Assembly (NCBI GenBank): GCA_905220665.1
Contig: CAJNAR010000167.1
Span: forward strand, 1 to 64,000
Source of the DNA: Albugo candida
Taxonomy: Eukaryota; Oomycota; Peronosporomycetes; Albuginales; Albuginaceae
DNA length: 64,000 bases
Direction of reading: 5' to 3'
The notes under the pieces are model-generated. The model made no database searches. It was not told the DNA's origin and was given only the letters and a program-made list of their open reading frames with translations. Of the stretch, positions 38,021 to 49,386 are shown in pieces (the first letter of the stretch is position 1; each line of letters starts with the position of its first letter). The translations under genes and the position numbers were made by a program.

Positions 38021-39345
38021 ATGACCACCGAACAAAATGCACAAGAAACCGATCCATCTGAGCGATACTTGCGCGTCAGCAACGCTCCTCCAGTTTATTC
38101 TTCCGTATGGGAACTATTTTGGAGCATTTGGCGGATGCTTTGTTGCAGAAACCTTAGTCCAAGCACATCATAAACTCGCACAAATTATGTTCGAGCCAGT
38201 CAGGGTGCTAGCTTCCGAAAACATTCGAAAGCTTGGAAGAGATTACATCGGTCGTCCCACGCCTTTATAATTTGCGGAAAGGATCACAAAGCATTGTATT
38301 GGCGCGCAAATTTCGCTAAAACGCGAGGATTTAGCGCACACAGGAGCGCATAAAATCAATAATGCTATCGGTCAAGCCGTTCTCGCAAAAAGATTTGGAG
38401 AGCATCGTGTTATTGCTGAATCCCTCGCGGGACAACACGGAGTTGCCACTGCAATCGCTTGTGCTCTCTTGAGCTTGGACTGTGCCGTTTATATGGGATA
38501 CCGTGCACTCAAGTCGGTTCTTTTGCGTTTCTCTTCGTCTTTACAGAGTGTGACCGTGAATGTATAGCGACAATTACGTAAGATGTTTCGTATGAGGATG
38601 CTCGGTGCCAAAGTTGCTTCTATTTGCTCAGGATCACAGAAACTCAAGGATGCAGTCAATGAGGCTATCCGAGACTGGGTAGCTAATGTCGAGACAACAC
38701 ATTAGAGAATAGGATCGGCTATTGTACCTCATCGTTTCCTAAATATCGTGTGAAATTCCCAGGCAGTCATTAGATGTAGAGTGAAGGCTCAGGTACAAAA
38801 ACTTTGTCTCATTTTGAATCGCTCTGTGTACTTACTTGACTCAGCCTTAGCTTTTCAATGAGATCGGACGTCTTCAGGATTCTATCGTCGCGTGATCTGG
38901 TGGTGATAGCAACGCGATTGGGATGTTTCATCCGTTTATTAGCAATTGTAGTGTTGCGATATATAGAGGGGATACATGCATACATGCCGGGCGGCATCTT
39001 TCCACACTTCCAGGCGAAACAATAGAAGTATTTCAGGGCACGAAGACGTATATAATCCAGGATCCTGTCGGTCAAATTTTGCCCACGTGTAGTCTTAGGT
39101 GTTGACCCAGAGCATGTTTTTGCAAACTCCAGACGAGCCAAATATGCGAGTGTGAACGACTAAGACCCCTAGAGGCATTCCAGCTTCTTTCTAAATTGAA
39201 GCTATTATACTCGTGCTCGAGACAGCTCCTGCGGTTTCATTTGGCATGAAATTGGCAGCCTCATGAACGAAGCGAAAGTCGTTGATGTCAATATTAGTGG
39301 CCTTGGAGACAAAGGCATGCTCCAAGTTGCTAAGGAGATCGATTG
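38021..39345 (+). pseudogene. trpB: Tryptophan synthase beta chain pseudogene
   Basis: The enzyme joins indole and serine with pyridoxal phosphate in the last step of tryptophan synthesis. Family blocks appear in order on the plus strand: NYFGAFGGCFVAETLV (about 38110), [26 protein letters not shown] with the cofactor lysine (about 38315-38375), [27 protein letters not shown] (about 38584), [29 protein letters not shown] (about 38900), VFQGTKTYIIQDPVGQI (about 39030), ETAPAVSFGMKLA (about 39220) and the C-terminal NISGLGDKGMLQVAKEI (about 39290). It is broken by in-frame TAA right after GRPTPL, by TAG after VETTH and by several frameshifts. The 3' end stops about 40 bp before the Gypsy LTR. 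ATG at 38021 is the likely old start. Confidence 0.93.
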
Positions 39346-39384
39346 CAACTTGGAGAATGACAATACCAGCTGTTGTATCTTCAT

Positions 39385-39619
39385 TGATTTGTCTCGCACA
39401 AATCCTCCGTAGCAATCCAGACGACAACTTCGTCGATAGCTTGGTTGACTCTTGTTTTCTTGATAAAAGGTACGTATCTTTTTTATTAAAAACTTCCCGT
39501 CCGAATATCTAGAAAAAAGATGTTGATCCGATATCTCGAAAGATTGGCCCAAAATACTAATCTGATACGTTAGAGACGAGACCAGGTTTTAACAGGATAC
39601 GTAACCGGTACCGAATACA
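39385..39619 (-). repeat. Gypsy 3' LTR
   Basis: About 235 bp, matching 44386-44624; shared strings include TTTGTCTCGCACAAATCCTC, GTTGACTCTTGTTTTCTTGA and TGATACGTTAGAGACG. The LTRs differ at many scattered positions, so the insertion is old. Confidence 0.92.
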
Positions 39620-39640
39620 GCATTTCTCTCTCCTTATAGT

Positions 39641-39949
39641 TCAAATGCCGATAAGACTTCGCATTTCGGTCGCTTTGGGTTCGGCGGTTACGCACTTCCT
39701 CAATAAGGTAGGTACATCTTCCATCAAGACACTGGGTGGTTCCCAGTCACTCTCCGTGTCGTCCAATCCAATCCATTGCACGAGTACCTCCCACTGGTAA
39801 TTGTCAGGATTGATACGGCAAGCGAAAAAACGGCTCATGTAATGTCCTCCATTTGCGTACGCGACGTAGTCTGACACTCTTGTGATGATACTGAATGATG
39901 CCACCAATTCCTGTACGTCATAAGTCCAGCCGTATAACATCGCCACCAC
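39641..39949 (-). pseudogene. Gypsy pol C-terminus, chromodomain-like
   Basis: The last piece of pol. WEVLVQWIGLDDTESDWEPP matches the core of a chromodomain (a V-x-W-x-G block followed by S-x-W-E-P). In chromoviruses this tail targets integration to certain chromatin. It follows the integrase and ends just before the LTR. Confidence 0.8.
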
Positions 39950-40222
39950 TCGCTAAGGACCTTTCCACTGAAACATCAATTTGTTAGTACGCCTTGTAAC
40001 ACTTCCCGCCAGCACGAAATCCTAATTTCGAAGCTCACGGGAAAGACGCCATGTTTCTGCGCATGTCGGTGCCGGGCAGCTTCATTCTTTTTGCGGGAAG
40101 CAAGCTTCGGACACTTTTTTGTGCATGCCATCCAATGTGCACTGCAATTCCGATATGTGCTGCCGCTGCAATTCCCAAAGTTTCTGTTCCGTCAAAGCGG
40201 CTATCCCTTGAAACCAAGATGG

Positions 40223-41121
40223 CTAATATAATACGCTAATTGGGTTCTTCTGCGGCAACGCAGTAAAATACGTTACTGGAGCAATTCCTCCAAGTCGACT
40301 TGACGGTATTTGATTTAGTGTCGATTTACAGAGCGGTAATAAGCTGGCCCAATTGACAGTCCGTTGTTGTTTCTCACTCAATAATGACCTCATCACTTTC
40401 AATGACTGCCGATTCATGACCTCAACGGTCCCGTTTGCCCACGGACAATGAGCCATAACAAAATGATGTTGGGCACCCAAGATTTTTCGTAGTTTTCCTA
40501 TCACTGCATTCTTGAAATGCGACCCTTGATCCGAAACCCATAAGAAAACGACACCATATCGTTTGAACCAATCCATCAATGCCTGAATGTCACCTCCACA
40601 TTTGCCACTGTTGTTGTTACAAGTTCACAGAATCCACTCATACCATCCTTTAGTACGAGCACATAAGTATAACCATTCAACTCTTTTGGCATCGATAAAA
40701 ATCAAAATGTACAACTTCATTTGGTTTCGCCGCGTGAAGTGTTTCTCCATACGGTCGCGGACATTTTTGGCCATTTGCCATCAGACAGTGTAGGCATTTG
40801 TTTACGAGACTTTTCACATCAGTCCACATCGTTTTCCATATCATGTATTTTGACAATTTGTATAATGTCGTATCGATTCCACAATAACCTGCTGGCTCCG
40901 CATGCGCTACCACACACAGTCGCTGTTTGTAACATAATTGCATTGTCCGGTATCCAGATACGTCCACATTCATCCGTCCAAAGTAGCCGCTCCTTTTTCT
41001 TTACAAGATTCAAATGGCGATTTATCTCCATCTCTCTTTGCTGAATTCTTCTGATCTCATCCAGTGCTGGCCACTCGAACTCATTATATTGTAGCGGTGA
41101 AACGTTTTCGACCACTGCCAC
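40223..41121 (-). pseudogene. Gypsy integrase
   Basis: An H2C2-type zinc-binding region (41121-40677) has KCLHC, but the usual second histidine is tyrosine (AGYCGIDTT). The catalytic core has VVHFDF with the first aspartate, VSDQGSHFKN with the second and PWANGTVEVMNR with the glutamate. The pieces lie in more than one frame. The family inserts the cDNA copy into the host chromosome. Confidence 0.85.
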
Positions 41122-41423
41122 TACACAACATTTCGTTTTTCCCGCTTTACACCTTCCTTATCTCTGCATCCCCGCCTTAAAAGCAGGTCACCCCAGACGT
41201 TTTCTGTACCGGCCACATGCTCAAGGGTGTATCGAAACATTTTTAGCACCATGGCCCAACGCTGTAGCATGTCAGCTCTATAACGAGCCATAGTAATGTC
41301 AATACTCCCTGGATCGAAGATGGACTGTAAGTTTCTGCGGTCCCTGAAGATATGAATATCCTTTTTCTCTCAGCAGTAGATATTCCAATCTTTTACACGT
41401 TTCCACCATTGCATAGGCTTCTC

Positions 41424-42204
41424 TCAATAATTGCCCACCCCCAGCATCGATCCTCGAAATGAGACACTAATAAACTCCAAAGGGAAATGGTTCTGCTCCT
41501 CTCTTGGCTTGGATAGATATTCCGGAGCTAAGTGCGTAAATATCGCTCCCCAGTGATTTTGTGATGCATCCGTATAAACACATACATCCCAAGTTTCTTT
41601 TGTATGTGCCATATGTACCATTGCGCACAATGCGTTCTTCATATTTTTGAAACATTCATCCTGTTTAGATCATCCTGTTTAGATGTTCATCCGTGATCAT
41701 TCAAAGGCTCATGGATCAGATTCCTCTTCTTACGACAGCATGCAGCCTTCGAGGCTGCTTCAAGAACTTGATGGAGATCATTGGCCAATGTTGTATAATT
41801 TGGAATATTGCTCCACATCCGATTTACTGCGCACGAAAATTGCTGCAGCTCCGCCACCGTCTTCGAAGTATCCATCTCACACAGACCGTGTACGCGACTT
41901 TCACAGTGACTAATCCCATCACTTGAAATTTTACTTCTTACACCATATTGTGGAATATGCGATGAATGTACAATTTCACGGGTTTAGTTTGACCCCATAT
42001 GTAGTGCATCTCTGTAAAACCACGTCTAATATATCCAGCACTTGTGCATCTGAACTTGCATACCCTTTTCCCGAGCACTGTCTTCATAACTTCTTCAGCC
42101 ACCTGCTGCGCATAAGCAACGGCGTCCGTCAATCCCATTATGATTGCTTCGCCGTTAACAATCCACTCGGTGTCACCACAGAAAACTTTCTCTGCTACCT
42201 TCAT
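41424..42204 (-). pseudogene. Gypsy RT C-terminus and RNase H
   Basis: RNase H is shown by WDVCVYTDASQNHWGAIF with its first catalytic aspartate at 41424-41642. Before it, at 41687-41875, lies the RT-RNase H connection (VAELQQFSCAVNRMW, the usual block before the RNase H). The piece at 41938-42204 and its neighbouring frame (YGVKLNP-like) hold the decayed RT thumb. The YxDD box cannot be found intact. Confidence 0.75.
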
Positions 42205-42216
42205 CCAAGGTAACTG

Positions 42217-42582
42217 CTAATAAAAAAACGGAAACAATCCAACGAGAAAATAACAAGTTGATCCCTCCACATTTGCCATGACAATCTCAAGATGTGGCAT
42301 TGGCCACGTCATCGGCACCATCACTGCATTGATTACACTTAAATAAACGGCCATTTGATATTCTCCGACTTGTTTCTTCCCCACAATACGAGGAGCACTC
42401 TCCCATCGTGCATCTGGGTTACGATACATCACATCGTGTTCCATTAATTCCGATAAATGTGTTTCCATGTATTCCCTATGAAGAGGTGAACATCGCCTGG
42501 ATTTTCCATGATAGGGGTTGAACCCTCTTTTAATCTGACCTTGAGAGTCGACATTGACTGGAGGGTCCGCAGCAAACTCCAC
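42217..42582 (-). pseudogene. Gypsy reverse transcriptase, N-terminal part
   Basis: A 121-residue piece with YHGKSRRCSPLHREYMETHL, LMEHDVMYRNPDARWESAP and GEYQMAVYLSVINAV. This is the standard Gypsy RT entry region (the polymerase fingers). It ends at 42217 by a stop and continues in other frames. Confidence 0.82.
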
Positions 42583-42749
42583 GCGAAAAACATTCTGATA
42601 TTTGAATAAAAGTCCCTAAACGGTCAATCGATTCAGTTTTTGCACCTGCGATTTTCGCTTTTTATATTTTCTTCTGCTGTGAATACGATCCTTCTGTGTA
42701 TCCAGCGGCCTCACTTCTGGTGTAAGTAAATATTCTTCCTTGTCATCGC

Positions 42750-43195
42750 TTAATTCTTCTTCATCGTCGAAGGTTTATTTTCACATACTTGAAGCGAGTT
42801 GCACCCAGGAGTATTTCGACTTTCTTCCTTCTTCGCATCCCATATGCTCTTCTTTTTCCTGACTCTCTCCAGAATAGCCATAACTGAATAGCCCATCTTC
42901 TCCATCAAATGTCTATCTATTATAAGTGAAATCGGCTCGTCTTCCTCATTTACGAACATTTCCAGGTCCCCACACCAGTACCAGTGGTCCTCTACTTGTG
43001 CTAAACTCCAAACAGTGCAGTAAAAAACTCCGATTCATCCACACAGGTGTCTTCCCCACGTTTTCGATCTTCACTGGGTTTTTCATTTCTTTTATCGCGG
43101 GAAATTTTTCTTTGAAAAGCGCTTTTACAAGACCCACTGATGTCATGCGACAATCCGATCCCAATCCAATAACGTTTTTTCGTTAGCAATTCCAT
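42750..43195 (-). pseudogene. Gypsy protease region (tentative)
   Basis: Overlapping minus-strand pieces between gag and RT, with PVKIENVGKTPVWMNRSFLL and PISLIIDRHLMEKMGYS. The position and the LIIDRHLMEKMGY string, typical of the stretch after the retroviral-type protease active site, suggest the protease domain. No clear D-S/T-G triad is seen. Confidence 0.5.
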
Positions 43196-43505
43196 CCACT
43201 GTGGTCTGTACCTCGCCGCTGGAGTCTCTCACTGATTTTCGTATCTTGTAACGACATTAATCTTTTTCTCGCTCTGAATTTTGCGTTCCTTCAGTAGTCT
43301 TTCCGCTTCTTCAGAATCACGCTCCGAACAACTCCTCACCGAATGATCCGCACTTCCACACTTCAAACACTTGAAACGTGATCTTACGCTTGATCTAGTA
43401 CCCGTAGCTTTTTCAGCTCGTATCTATCGAAAACTGCCCGAATCCTTATCCAGCATTCTTTCGCGGAAGTTCATGCGTCTTTCGCCCCTATTTGACTTCG
43501 TGTCC

Positions 43506-44342
43506 TTATATTCCGATCTGTGGCGTATTATCCTTCAGTGAATCCGGCTCCCACTCCATGAAACTTTTCAAAAGCTCCTGACACCAAATCACAGCGTTTT
43601 TCTTCTTTGTTTTGTGGATGTCCATTTCGAGTTTTTCCTCAATTTTTCTCTTGAATGTTTGAGCTGTAAAGTATCTACCATCCACTTGACAATGCGTTTG
43701 GATCCGCATGTTCCACGTATTCTTGCAATCCGTTTTGATCCAAGGTTTTGTAAATTTGGTTTCGCAACCGCGATATTCTTGATCCTGCATCCATTAGCGT
43801 GGTATCTATCCTTACTTTACGCATTTCTTTATCGATCTTTGACAAATTCTCCGGCTCTCCCTCTTCCCGAAAATAGTTTATCCAGTCTTGTTCGGTAACT
43901 TCCGTCGGGTCTATTTCCATTTCAAACTTCAAAATGTGCTCTCTCGTCCATACATCCACGCAAGCTAATACTGGCATGACGAACGGCTTGTTCACACATG
44001 CTCGAACGCTAGAAGCGTGTTGTAGTAACCTTGATATCGCTTCAAGAAATCTCGTTGGGCTTTGCTGTCTCACCTCTATATATAGGGTGCTTTGGAAGCC
44101 GGGGTGCATTCGACATCCTAGTATCCCCGAGACGTCCTCATCTCATAATCCTCTGTCATCCTCCGCAATCTCTCATCCGTGAGTTCCCCATTAAATGGGT
44201 CCGCTGGATCTAATCGCCGGAACGCTTGGGTTGTTTTCGGCTCCTCAGAGCTAGACGCTATTCTCTCCAACTCCTCATACATCCACTGGCTGGCACTCAT
44301 GTCTTCAACTTCTGAGTCTACTTCTTCGCTAGACCTCGGCAA
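43506..44342 (-). pseudogene. Gypsy gag
   Basis: Three pieces: 44118-44342, acidic N-terminus beginning MPRSSEEVDSEVEDM; 43675-44109, with a YRDWINYF-like gag block (EQDWINYFREEGEPE); and 43506-43790, with VIWCQELLKSFMEWEPD. Downstream at about 43320-43380 a knuckle-like Cys/His cluster is visible in the minus frame. The frame breaks between pieces. Confidence 0.7.
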
Positions 44343-44385
44343 CGACTATTACTTGGCTAAAGTTAACTTTGTTGTGACTTCGTCG

Positions 44386-44624
44386 TGATTTGTCTCGCAC
44401 AAATCCTCCATCAAGCAATCCAGACGACAAATTCGTCGATAGTTTGGTTGACTCTTGTTTTCTTGATAAAATGTACGTACACTATCTTAGTTAAAAACTT
44501 CCCCTCCGAATATCTAGAAAAAAGAAGCTGATCCGATATCTCGAAAGATCGGCCAGTGATACTGACCTGATACGTTAGAGACGTGACCGGGTTCTAACAA
44601 GATACGTAACCGGTACCAAATCCA
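44386..44624 (-). repeat. Gypsy 5' LTR
   Basis: Partner of 39385-39619, about 239 bp. It is followed immediately by the 22-bp inverted repeat at 44628 and then the 3' end of LINE copy 2. Confidence 0.92.
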
Positions 44625-44627
44625 TCA

Positions 44628-44686
44628 CCAGCTGGAAGGTTCACGCTCCGGGCCAATAGGTCATGGAGCGTGAACCTTCCAGCTGG
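44628..44686. repeat. Perfect 22-bp inverted repeat
   Basis: Arms 44628-44649 and 44665-44686 (outer ends CCAGCTGGAAGG / CCTTCCAGCTGG) with a 15-bp spacer. It lies between the Gypsy LTR and LINE copy 2. Could fold as a hairpin; its role is unknown. Confidence 0.93.
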
Positions 44687-44989
44687 AGGGGTCCGCCCCA
44701 GCTCAGTTGAAGGTGTCTATATTACTAGAATTAGACTAACTGACTTCTCTACTTGCCTAGGCTATCTTAAATAACATATATACATAGAAAAAACGTTTCG
44801 TGAAACACCTGTGAGAGATGATAATAAGTCTTCTCGTTGATAATCCCGTATCGCAGTACCCTCAGCCACCTTAATACGAGACTATGTCCAGCTTGTAAAT
44901 GCTGTAAAGTTGTGAAAATGTTCCAAAAATACCGTAATTTGCCAATTGGTGCGCGCCACACTAGGCGGAACAATGCCATCCAACTAGGA

Positions 44990-47900
44990 CTAGGATCTGA
45001 GTTGCACTTGCATTTTGACTTGTTTGTGCTGTACCCGCAGTAATGATCTTCGGCTTCTGAAAAATCCACCAAATGATCCTTGCGTTGCGAGTTGATGCAG
45101 CACCTTTGCAAGCCGAATGCGTTCCTCTTGGTCGTAACACTGTCTTCGAAAGTACCGAACGTGCGCACTGAACGTGGTGTAAATGACGGGAAGTGCTGGA
45201 CCTGTCGGAGTTGCTGATCGCTGATCGAACAAACGACGATTCCGATCTGTCCAGACGAAGTGTAGTGTCACCGCTTGCAATGCAAGCCATAAATCGAGAT
45301 AATTGCTAAATAATCTTTCCAATCCGACCGTAGTGTTGGTACGATTGCACATGCAATATGCGTCCAACGTGGTCGAGAGGAGAAAAACTGGTCCCAACTA
45401 GGGAGTAACTCCCTCCATAACTGTGCCGTGTGATCGCACTCTTGAAAGAGATGTTGATCGGATTCCACTGCCCCACACGAAGCTGCGTGCACAATATGAT
45501 ATAGGGCTGAATATCCTCCAAGAACCAGACACGAGTTCGAACTGGCAACATTCGAAAGGCTAGACGAAACTGTAAATCTTCGTAAATTGGTAATACACGT
45601 TTCCGAAGATGCCGTGATGTAGCCATAAATGTTCCCACTCGTTCTGAATACAGTGCGTCCGATCTCTCCCGTGATGACCAATGTGTCGACATCGGATGAC
45701 TCTTGGTTGGTTCGGGAGGTTTCCAGACGATTCGTGAGAGTTGTGAGCGTGGAATAGATGGAAAATATTGTTTCCTGTCCTTTCTTTTTACTCCCACATA
45801 AAATGATCTGCCACTTGTGGTTGGTGTAATCCAAGTGATGAGACCAAACGTCGAGTGGATACGCTGGAGTACTGAGTGACTTCATTGTAAAGTCGACTCA
45901 GCAACTTTTCTTCAGCCATATCCGATGTGTTTAGCTCTTCGTCGTTGTAATAGTTGGCGACGAAATCTTCCTTCGTTGGCCATGTGTCGCTTTCTCGAAA
46001 AAAGTCTTGAAGACTGCGAATCTCGAGAAGTGTAGCAAAAGTTTTTGGAAATGTGCGATGTGGTTCGTCCGCCATTCCAAGATTGTACCAAACGTTCTGC
46101 GTACTCGGATGGCGAGTAGCAGCTTCGTAATGTAACTTGTGGTCGCAGTGAAACCACATCATTTGTTCCATGTAGTACTGACGGCGTTGTGAAACATTCA
46201 AATCTGATATTGAAATGCTCCAATCCATCTGATGCCACATTTTAAATGCGTGTTTCCACCATGACGACATGCTCTCCCATTGAAACATTTTTGCATCTCG
46301 ATTTGGTGCGATGGTGAATATATCCATCGGCATGTGTGGTCCAAAGGAAGGTTGGATAAGTTGTAATATTTCCGTCGAAGCAGTTTTCCAATTCGCAGGA
46401 ATACTTGTTGACGCATCGGATGCGAACTGCTGAAGGAATTGAATACGTTGTAGCTTTAGTCGTCCCACCAAAAAACTTGTAGTCCACCATCTCGACGGCG
46501 AAGATATAAAAGTCTTTGCTGAGTAGGTGAACATGTTTTGAATCTTTTTTTTGTTTCACCAAGCACAAATCGATTTAACATCGATTGCCACTGTCGAATA
46601 GTCACTGCTGGTATGTCCACGTGCATCGTGTAATGCCACAAACGTGATAAATTCATCGTCTGCGCAACCAGTAGTCGACCACGAACAGTTCGTGCTCGTC
46701 GAAACCATACACCAAACCCATCGTAGAAACGCTTGTCGAGAGTTGAAATAACCATCGAATGAGTCGGTGTCTGGCCGAACGGAATACCCAAATACTTGAC
46801 CGAATCTCCGGACCCATTATGGTCAAATTGGGAATACGTGCACACGGCATGGTCCGATTCAACGAGAGCAGGGATGATTTACTCAAGTTGAGTTACACAC
46901 CCGATCCATCGCAATAGACTTGGACGAGTTCGAGCTGCGTCAAAACACCATTGGGTGTCTCTGAAAGCAATGTCGAATCGTCCGCAAAAAATAATCCAGT
47001 TGCGACAGTCGTGCCATTAATTCAAATGCCATGTTCTTCATGTTGACGAAGTAAATTTCCCAATGGCTCGATCGTCATCAGAAAAATTAATGCTGAGAGA
47101 GGATCACCTTGTTTCACTCCACGTTGTGGTGTAATGGACGGTGTGATATTTCCATTGATCATCAACCGCGCCTTTGTGTTATTGTACAAAAGACGAACCC
47201 AGTCGATGAAACTTTTTCCAACGCCCATTTTTTCCAAAACGCGAAACATGTACGTCCAATTGACTCGATCATAAGCTTTCTCAAAGTCGAGAAAAGTCGC
47301 ATAAGCTTCCTCCCCACGATGAGTGACCAAGTCTTGAATGTCGGTGAGATGTCGAATATGGTGATGCATTGACCTTCCTCGCAGAAATGCTTTTTGATCT
47401 TGATGGATCAATTTTGGCAAAAAACGTTGCGATCGATACGCCAACACTTTTGAAAGTACTTTCACATCGACGCAAAGCAGTGCGATCGGTCGATAGTTTC
47501 CAGGATCACCTCGTGATCCTTTTTTGTATAAAATTGTGATTGCTGAGTGACGTTGTGATCGAAGTGAAATTCCTCTTTCCAGCTGATATTCGAACACGAT
47601 CTTCAGACACTCGCCAAACGTTTCCGGATCAAGCTGATAAAATACAGCTGGTAGTCCGTCCATACCTGGAGAAGAACTACTCCGCATGTGCGTGATTGCT
47701 TCCGCCATCTCGGTCGTACTTAAGCGAGTTGAGAGACGGTCTTGCTCTGCTGAGGCAAGGGAAACTTGAATCGAATCGAGTAGCTTTTTTTGCTTTCTGT
47801 CACATAAAGCATTTGAGTCGGTCTCTGAGCTATAAAGAGAGACCATGACACCACCCAAATGATCTCTGAATTCGTCAATAATCTCCCTCGGGTTCGGTGT

Positions 47901-49098
47901 CACGGTACCACATTTTTTGATGACATTTTCGATCGGCACGCGACGACAAGAACTATCCGGAGGGCGAAAAAAATGCTTTGAAGAGTTCTCCATATGCTTC
48001 ACGTGATGGTCGAAACAGTCATCTTGGTTGTAATTCGCATTGTTTTAGACTGAAATTCTGAATTGTTGGAGACTCGATTCGTAAAAATACCGTGACTCAT
48101 TGGTGTCTTGAATGCGATATCGAGCTGCTGCGACTTCCAAAACACGCTGGCTAGACTCAACATCACGTCGGCTATCTTGTGCAACCATTTTTCAATGCTT
48201 TGAAGCTGTTTCTTGATTTTCGTCTTCCAACTTTCCCACATTTTACCGGGATTCGAAGTTGTCCGTAACTGTTCGAGCACCAAATTCGCTTCCAATTTGA
48301 TTGCTTCGATAACTTTAGGATATTTAAATAGTCATAATGAACATTTCCCACATCCTTGAACCGGAGATTGAGTTGGATTTGCAAAAGTTACTTTTTGTGC
48401 CAGATGATCACCCGCATGTCGTGGACGAAAATACTCAGAGTTTTGTATACCATGTTGAGTAGCTCTTCCGACATGCAGATATAATCTAATCGATTCTTGC
48501 GCGGTAATGGTCCTGTAAATACTTTTTCAGTCGGATGTTGGATTCGCCAAGCGTCTACCATACCCAACTGTGAAAGCCATTCCAAGCACGCTGAATCAAC
48601 TTGATTCGTGTCGAATTGTTCCACTCGAAGCATCGATAGCTGGATCGAGCGGTGTGTTGAAATCACCAAATACGATATGTGTTGCGGTTGATTCGAAAGT
48701 GTTGGAAAGCAATAACACATAAAAACCCACTCGTTCCTCGGCCTTGACCGGTGCATATACATTGTGATTATACACCGGTGCATCGTGAATGAGAAGACGC
48801 AAAACCAAATAACGATTTCGAATGCTTCGTTCGGTGAGTTCTTCAGCTGTTGAGTAACCGGGAAGTCCGAAGGAAGGATTGTCATGATGCCACCACTGCG
48901 GTTTTGAGTCGGATGGAGAAAAACACTGTTGTGGTCGTTGACAAACATTTTGCGCTGCATTGAGGATAATAAATACTGAAATGAGTCCAGTTGGTTGTGC
49001 TCGTGAAACTTGTTTTCTTGAACACAACAAATGGAGTGTTGTGATAGGATGTGGTCGATAAAAGGATGACCATTTTTATGAATTCCGTTGACATTCAC
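44990..49098 (-). pseudogene. LINE ORF2: endonuclease and reverse transcriptase (copy 2)
   Basis: The same domain series as copy 1: endonuclease (VNVNGI, FGDFNTPLDPAID, and a GDH block that keeps its histidine), RT (PGMDGLPAVFY, FLDFEKAYDRVNW, QGDPLSA, FADD) and the CGAVESDQHLFQEC knuckle. It shares with copy 1 the in-frame TGA ahead of FADD (47022-47024) and frame changes in the endonuclease and after RT. It has private lesions as well: a 4-base loss near 46472, a frameshift around 48180 and another near 48420. The C-terminus (45397-44990) is in its own frame. Confidence 0.92.
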
Positions 49099-49386
49099 CG
49101 TGAGTGCTCAGACATTGTTCCATGTTGAAATAATCGAGGTGCCCTTAGCATTCAAGCTGAAGTGGATCAGAAATCAGCCTCATTTCACCATCTTCTTTTG
49201 AGATGTGGAGTGTTGCTTTCTCTTCTTGGAAAAAGCTGAGATTGACTGAGAGCTCGCTGATCTCACCACAGAGAAGTCCTCGCCATTTACCACCAAACCA
49301 TTAGACCAATATTTTATTCTGACGTCGGAGCGTAACAACGAGATGAGAACATTGATTGGAAGTAAACGACAACGGTGACCTGGAAT

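Larger units (their letters stand above)
39385..44624 (-). mobile_element. Gypsy LTR retrotransposon with chromodomain-like end, decayed
   Basis: A minus-strand element of 5.2 kb between matching LTRs. Domain order is gag, protease region, RT, RNase H, integrase, chromodomain-like C-terminus. RT before integrase and the chromodomain are typical of Gypsy chromoviruses. A polypurine tract (minus strand AAGGAGAGAGAAA) lies just inside the low-coordinate LTR. Many frame breaks; inactive. LTRs begin TG and end CA on the minus strand. I see no clean target duplication. Confidence 0.93.
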
